Below, one piece after another: positions 63,238 through 64,000 of a stretch of DNA of 64,000 nucleotides. Positions within the stretch are counted from its first letter, which is position 1. Each line of letters begins with the position of its first letter. The stretch is from SOKP01 sp048887165 (lineage in GTDB: Archaea > Asgardarchaeota > Lokiarchaeia > Sigyniarchaeales > SOKP01): contig JBHLJZ010000001.1 in NCBI GenBank assembly GCA_048887165.1, positions 1-64,000 on the forward strand. Direction: 5' to 3'. The notes below the pieces were generated by a model. The model was not told the DNA's origin and did not search any database. It was given only the letters and a program-made list of their open reading frames with translations. Both the position numbers and the translations under genes were made by a program.

Positions 63238-64000
63238 ATGGAAAATAAAGATATCGCTTTAGGTCTCTTAATAATCGCAGTTGTAGGGTTAGCTGGAGGT
63301 TTGGGCTTTGTTATAATTGCTACACCAAAAGCTCCAGAACAACCTCAAGTCACACTTTTATGGGGATTACCTGATGATTGGAGTACTGCACCAAATGCGT
63401 CCTCTTTTATATTAAATAATGGAACGAATCAAATTCCTATTAGTCTAGCTGATATTTTAGAGGGAGTCCAGCTTGCTATTGAAGAGGATCAAGATCCTAC
63501 GGGAACCTTTATTAATGAATATAAGAAAACAATTTATACTTATACCTTTTTAGATCCGATTTCTGGACTTTATATTACAGGAGTTGATATTTTAGACATT
63601 TTAGAAAAGTATGACACCAATTTTGCTTATAATTTAACGTTTACTTCTAAGAAATCTTCAGATGGTTCAATAGATGTTATTCATATGAGTACAGGTGACA
63701 TTATCAGTAAAATGTATGAGGGTAATGAAGAACCCGTAATATTGGGTTTAGCAGCAAATAAAACTTGGCTTGCCGATTCATTATATGGAAACATTTGGGG
63801 TAATTTCTCAATTATGGGTAAAAATATGCACAACTCATTAACCAATTTAGAAGAAATTAAAGTTTTAGATAGCTGGAAGGTAGAAGTAAGAGTTAATGGC
63901 ACACTTGAATTTATAATTGATCCAACAAATATGACAGATGCAGAATATACTGATACTTATACCTATGAGAGAGATGATTGGTGGGATTTTAATCGACAAT
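63238..64000 (+). CDS. Exported or membrane-anchored protein, truncated by window end
   Basis: Starts at ATG 63238 (MENKDIALGLLIIAVVGLAG) with a clear N-terminal hydrophobic segment (about 7-29), then a beta-rich exterior part with Asn/Thr-rich sequons. No stop is reached at base 64000, so at least 254 residues are encoded and the C-terminus is missing. Extracellular features include LLWGLPDDWSTAPNASS, DIIPxx-free loops and FTSKKSSDGS. It resembles in style, not in sequence, the surface proteins at 6.7-9.8 kb. The family is unknown. Confidence 0.75.
   Translation, partial: MENKDIALGLLIIAVVGLAGGLGFVIIATPKAPEQPQVTLLWGLPDDWSTAPNASSFILNNGTNQIPISLADILEGVQLAIEEDQDPTGTFINEYKKTIYTYTFLDPISGLYITGVDILDILEKYDTNFAYNLTFTSKKSSDGSIDVIHMSTGDIISKMYEGNEEPVILGLAANKTWLADSLYGNIWGNFSIMGKNMHNSLTNLEEIKVLDSWKVEVRVNGTLEFIIDPTNMTDAEYTDTYTYERDDWWDFNRQ

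Noticed and set aside
1..64000. CRISPR arrays, insertion sequences or prophage
   Set aside because: I saw no regular direct repeats with spacers, no transposase or integrase, and no phage structural gene on either strand.

Overview
The window looks like a piece of an Asgard (Lokiarchaeia-like) archaeal chromosome. The DNA is strongly AT-rich, and many start codons follow a GGTGA or GGAGG ribosome-binding site. The gene content is archaeal: archaeal isoprenoid and lipid genes, a TrmB-like regulator and roadblock proteins. It also has the eukaryote-like small-GTPase, longin-like and gelsolin-like pieces typical of Asgard genomes. I see no rRNA, insertion sequence or CRISPR array. One tRNA gene, tRNA-Leu(CAG), is present.

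Layout. 1-3.5 kb: a coiled-coil protein with a possible winged helix, then two tandem MFS transporters. 3.6-9.8 kb (minus strand): a tight four-gene operon of two paralogous membrane-anchored surface proteins, a longin-like/winged-helix protein and a long coiled-coil TrmB-like protein. 10-18 kb (minus): an SDR protein without the usual catalytic Tyr/Lys, a 54-residue Cys-rich protein, a roadblock protein that seems to start at ATT, a longin-like coiled-coil protein, an amidohydrolase, a glutamate-cysteine-ligase-like enzyme and an unknown helical-repeat protein.

18.3-32.9 kb is the heart of the window, an almost complete isoprenoid and membrane-lipid cluster. It holds cis-prenyltransferase, HMG-CoA synthase, a mevalonate-decarboxylase-family protein, class II HMG-CoA reductase, a UbiD-type anhydromevalonate-phosphate decarboxylase, both aconitase-X (phosphomevalonate dehydratase) subunits, mevalonate kinase, an isopentenyl-phosphate kinase fused to type 2 IPP isomerase, UbiX, a trans-polyprenyl diphosphate synthase and geranylgeranyl reductase. 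Together they can carry acetoacetyl-CoA to GGPP and saturated lipid chains by the archaeal mevalonate pathway. A direct phosphomevalonate decarboxylation branch may run in parallel.

The most striking observation is in the mevalonate kinase gene. A 31-nt out-of-frame segment (26559-26589) splits the invariant GEHFVVYG motif exactly between two codons. The RNA around it can fold into a bulge-helix-bulge of the kind cut by the archaeal tRNA splicing endonuclease, with both predicted cuts at the protein-defined boundaries. I read it as a candidate mRNA mini-intron.

33-48.5 kb: a membrane protein, a GH38 alpha-mannosidase and a phosphodiesterase/sulfatase-fold enzyme, an orphan DNA methyltransferase, a roadblock-Ras-like GTPase fusion, two paralogous micro-proteins, HisB, TrmO, two multi-TM proteins with longin-like tails, an RDD protein and a GPH sugar symporter. 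48.5-54.6 kb: a one-carbon module (two non-pyrrolysine MttB-family methyltransferases, a corrinoid protein, a Cys/Met PLP enzyme) and a gelsolin-like protein. 54.7-64 kb: tRNA-Leu, a P1B heavy-metal ATPase, a TPR protein, a DUF166 protein, a kinase-fold protein, two coiled-coil/winged-helix proteins, and an exported protein cut by the window end.
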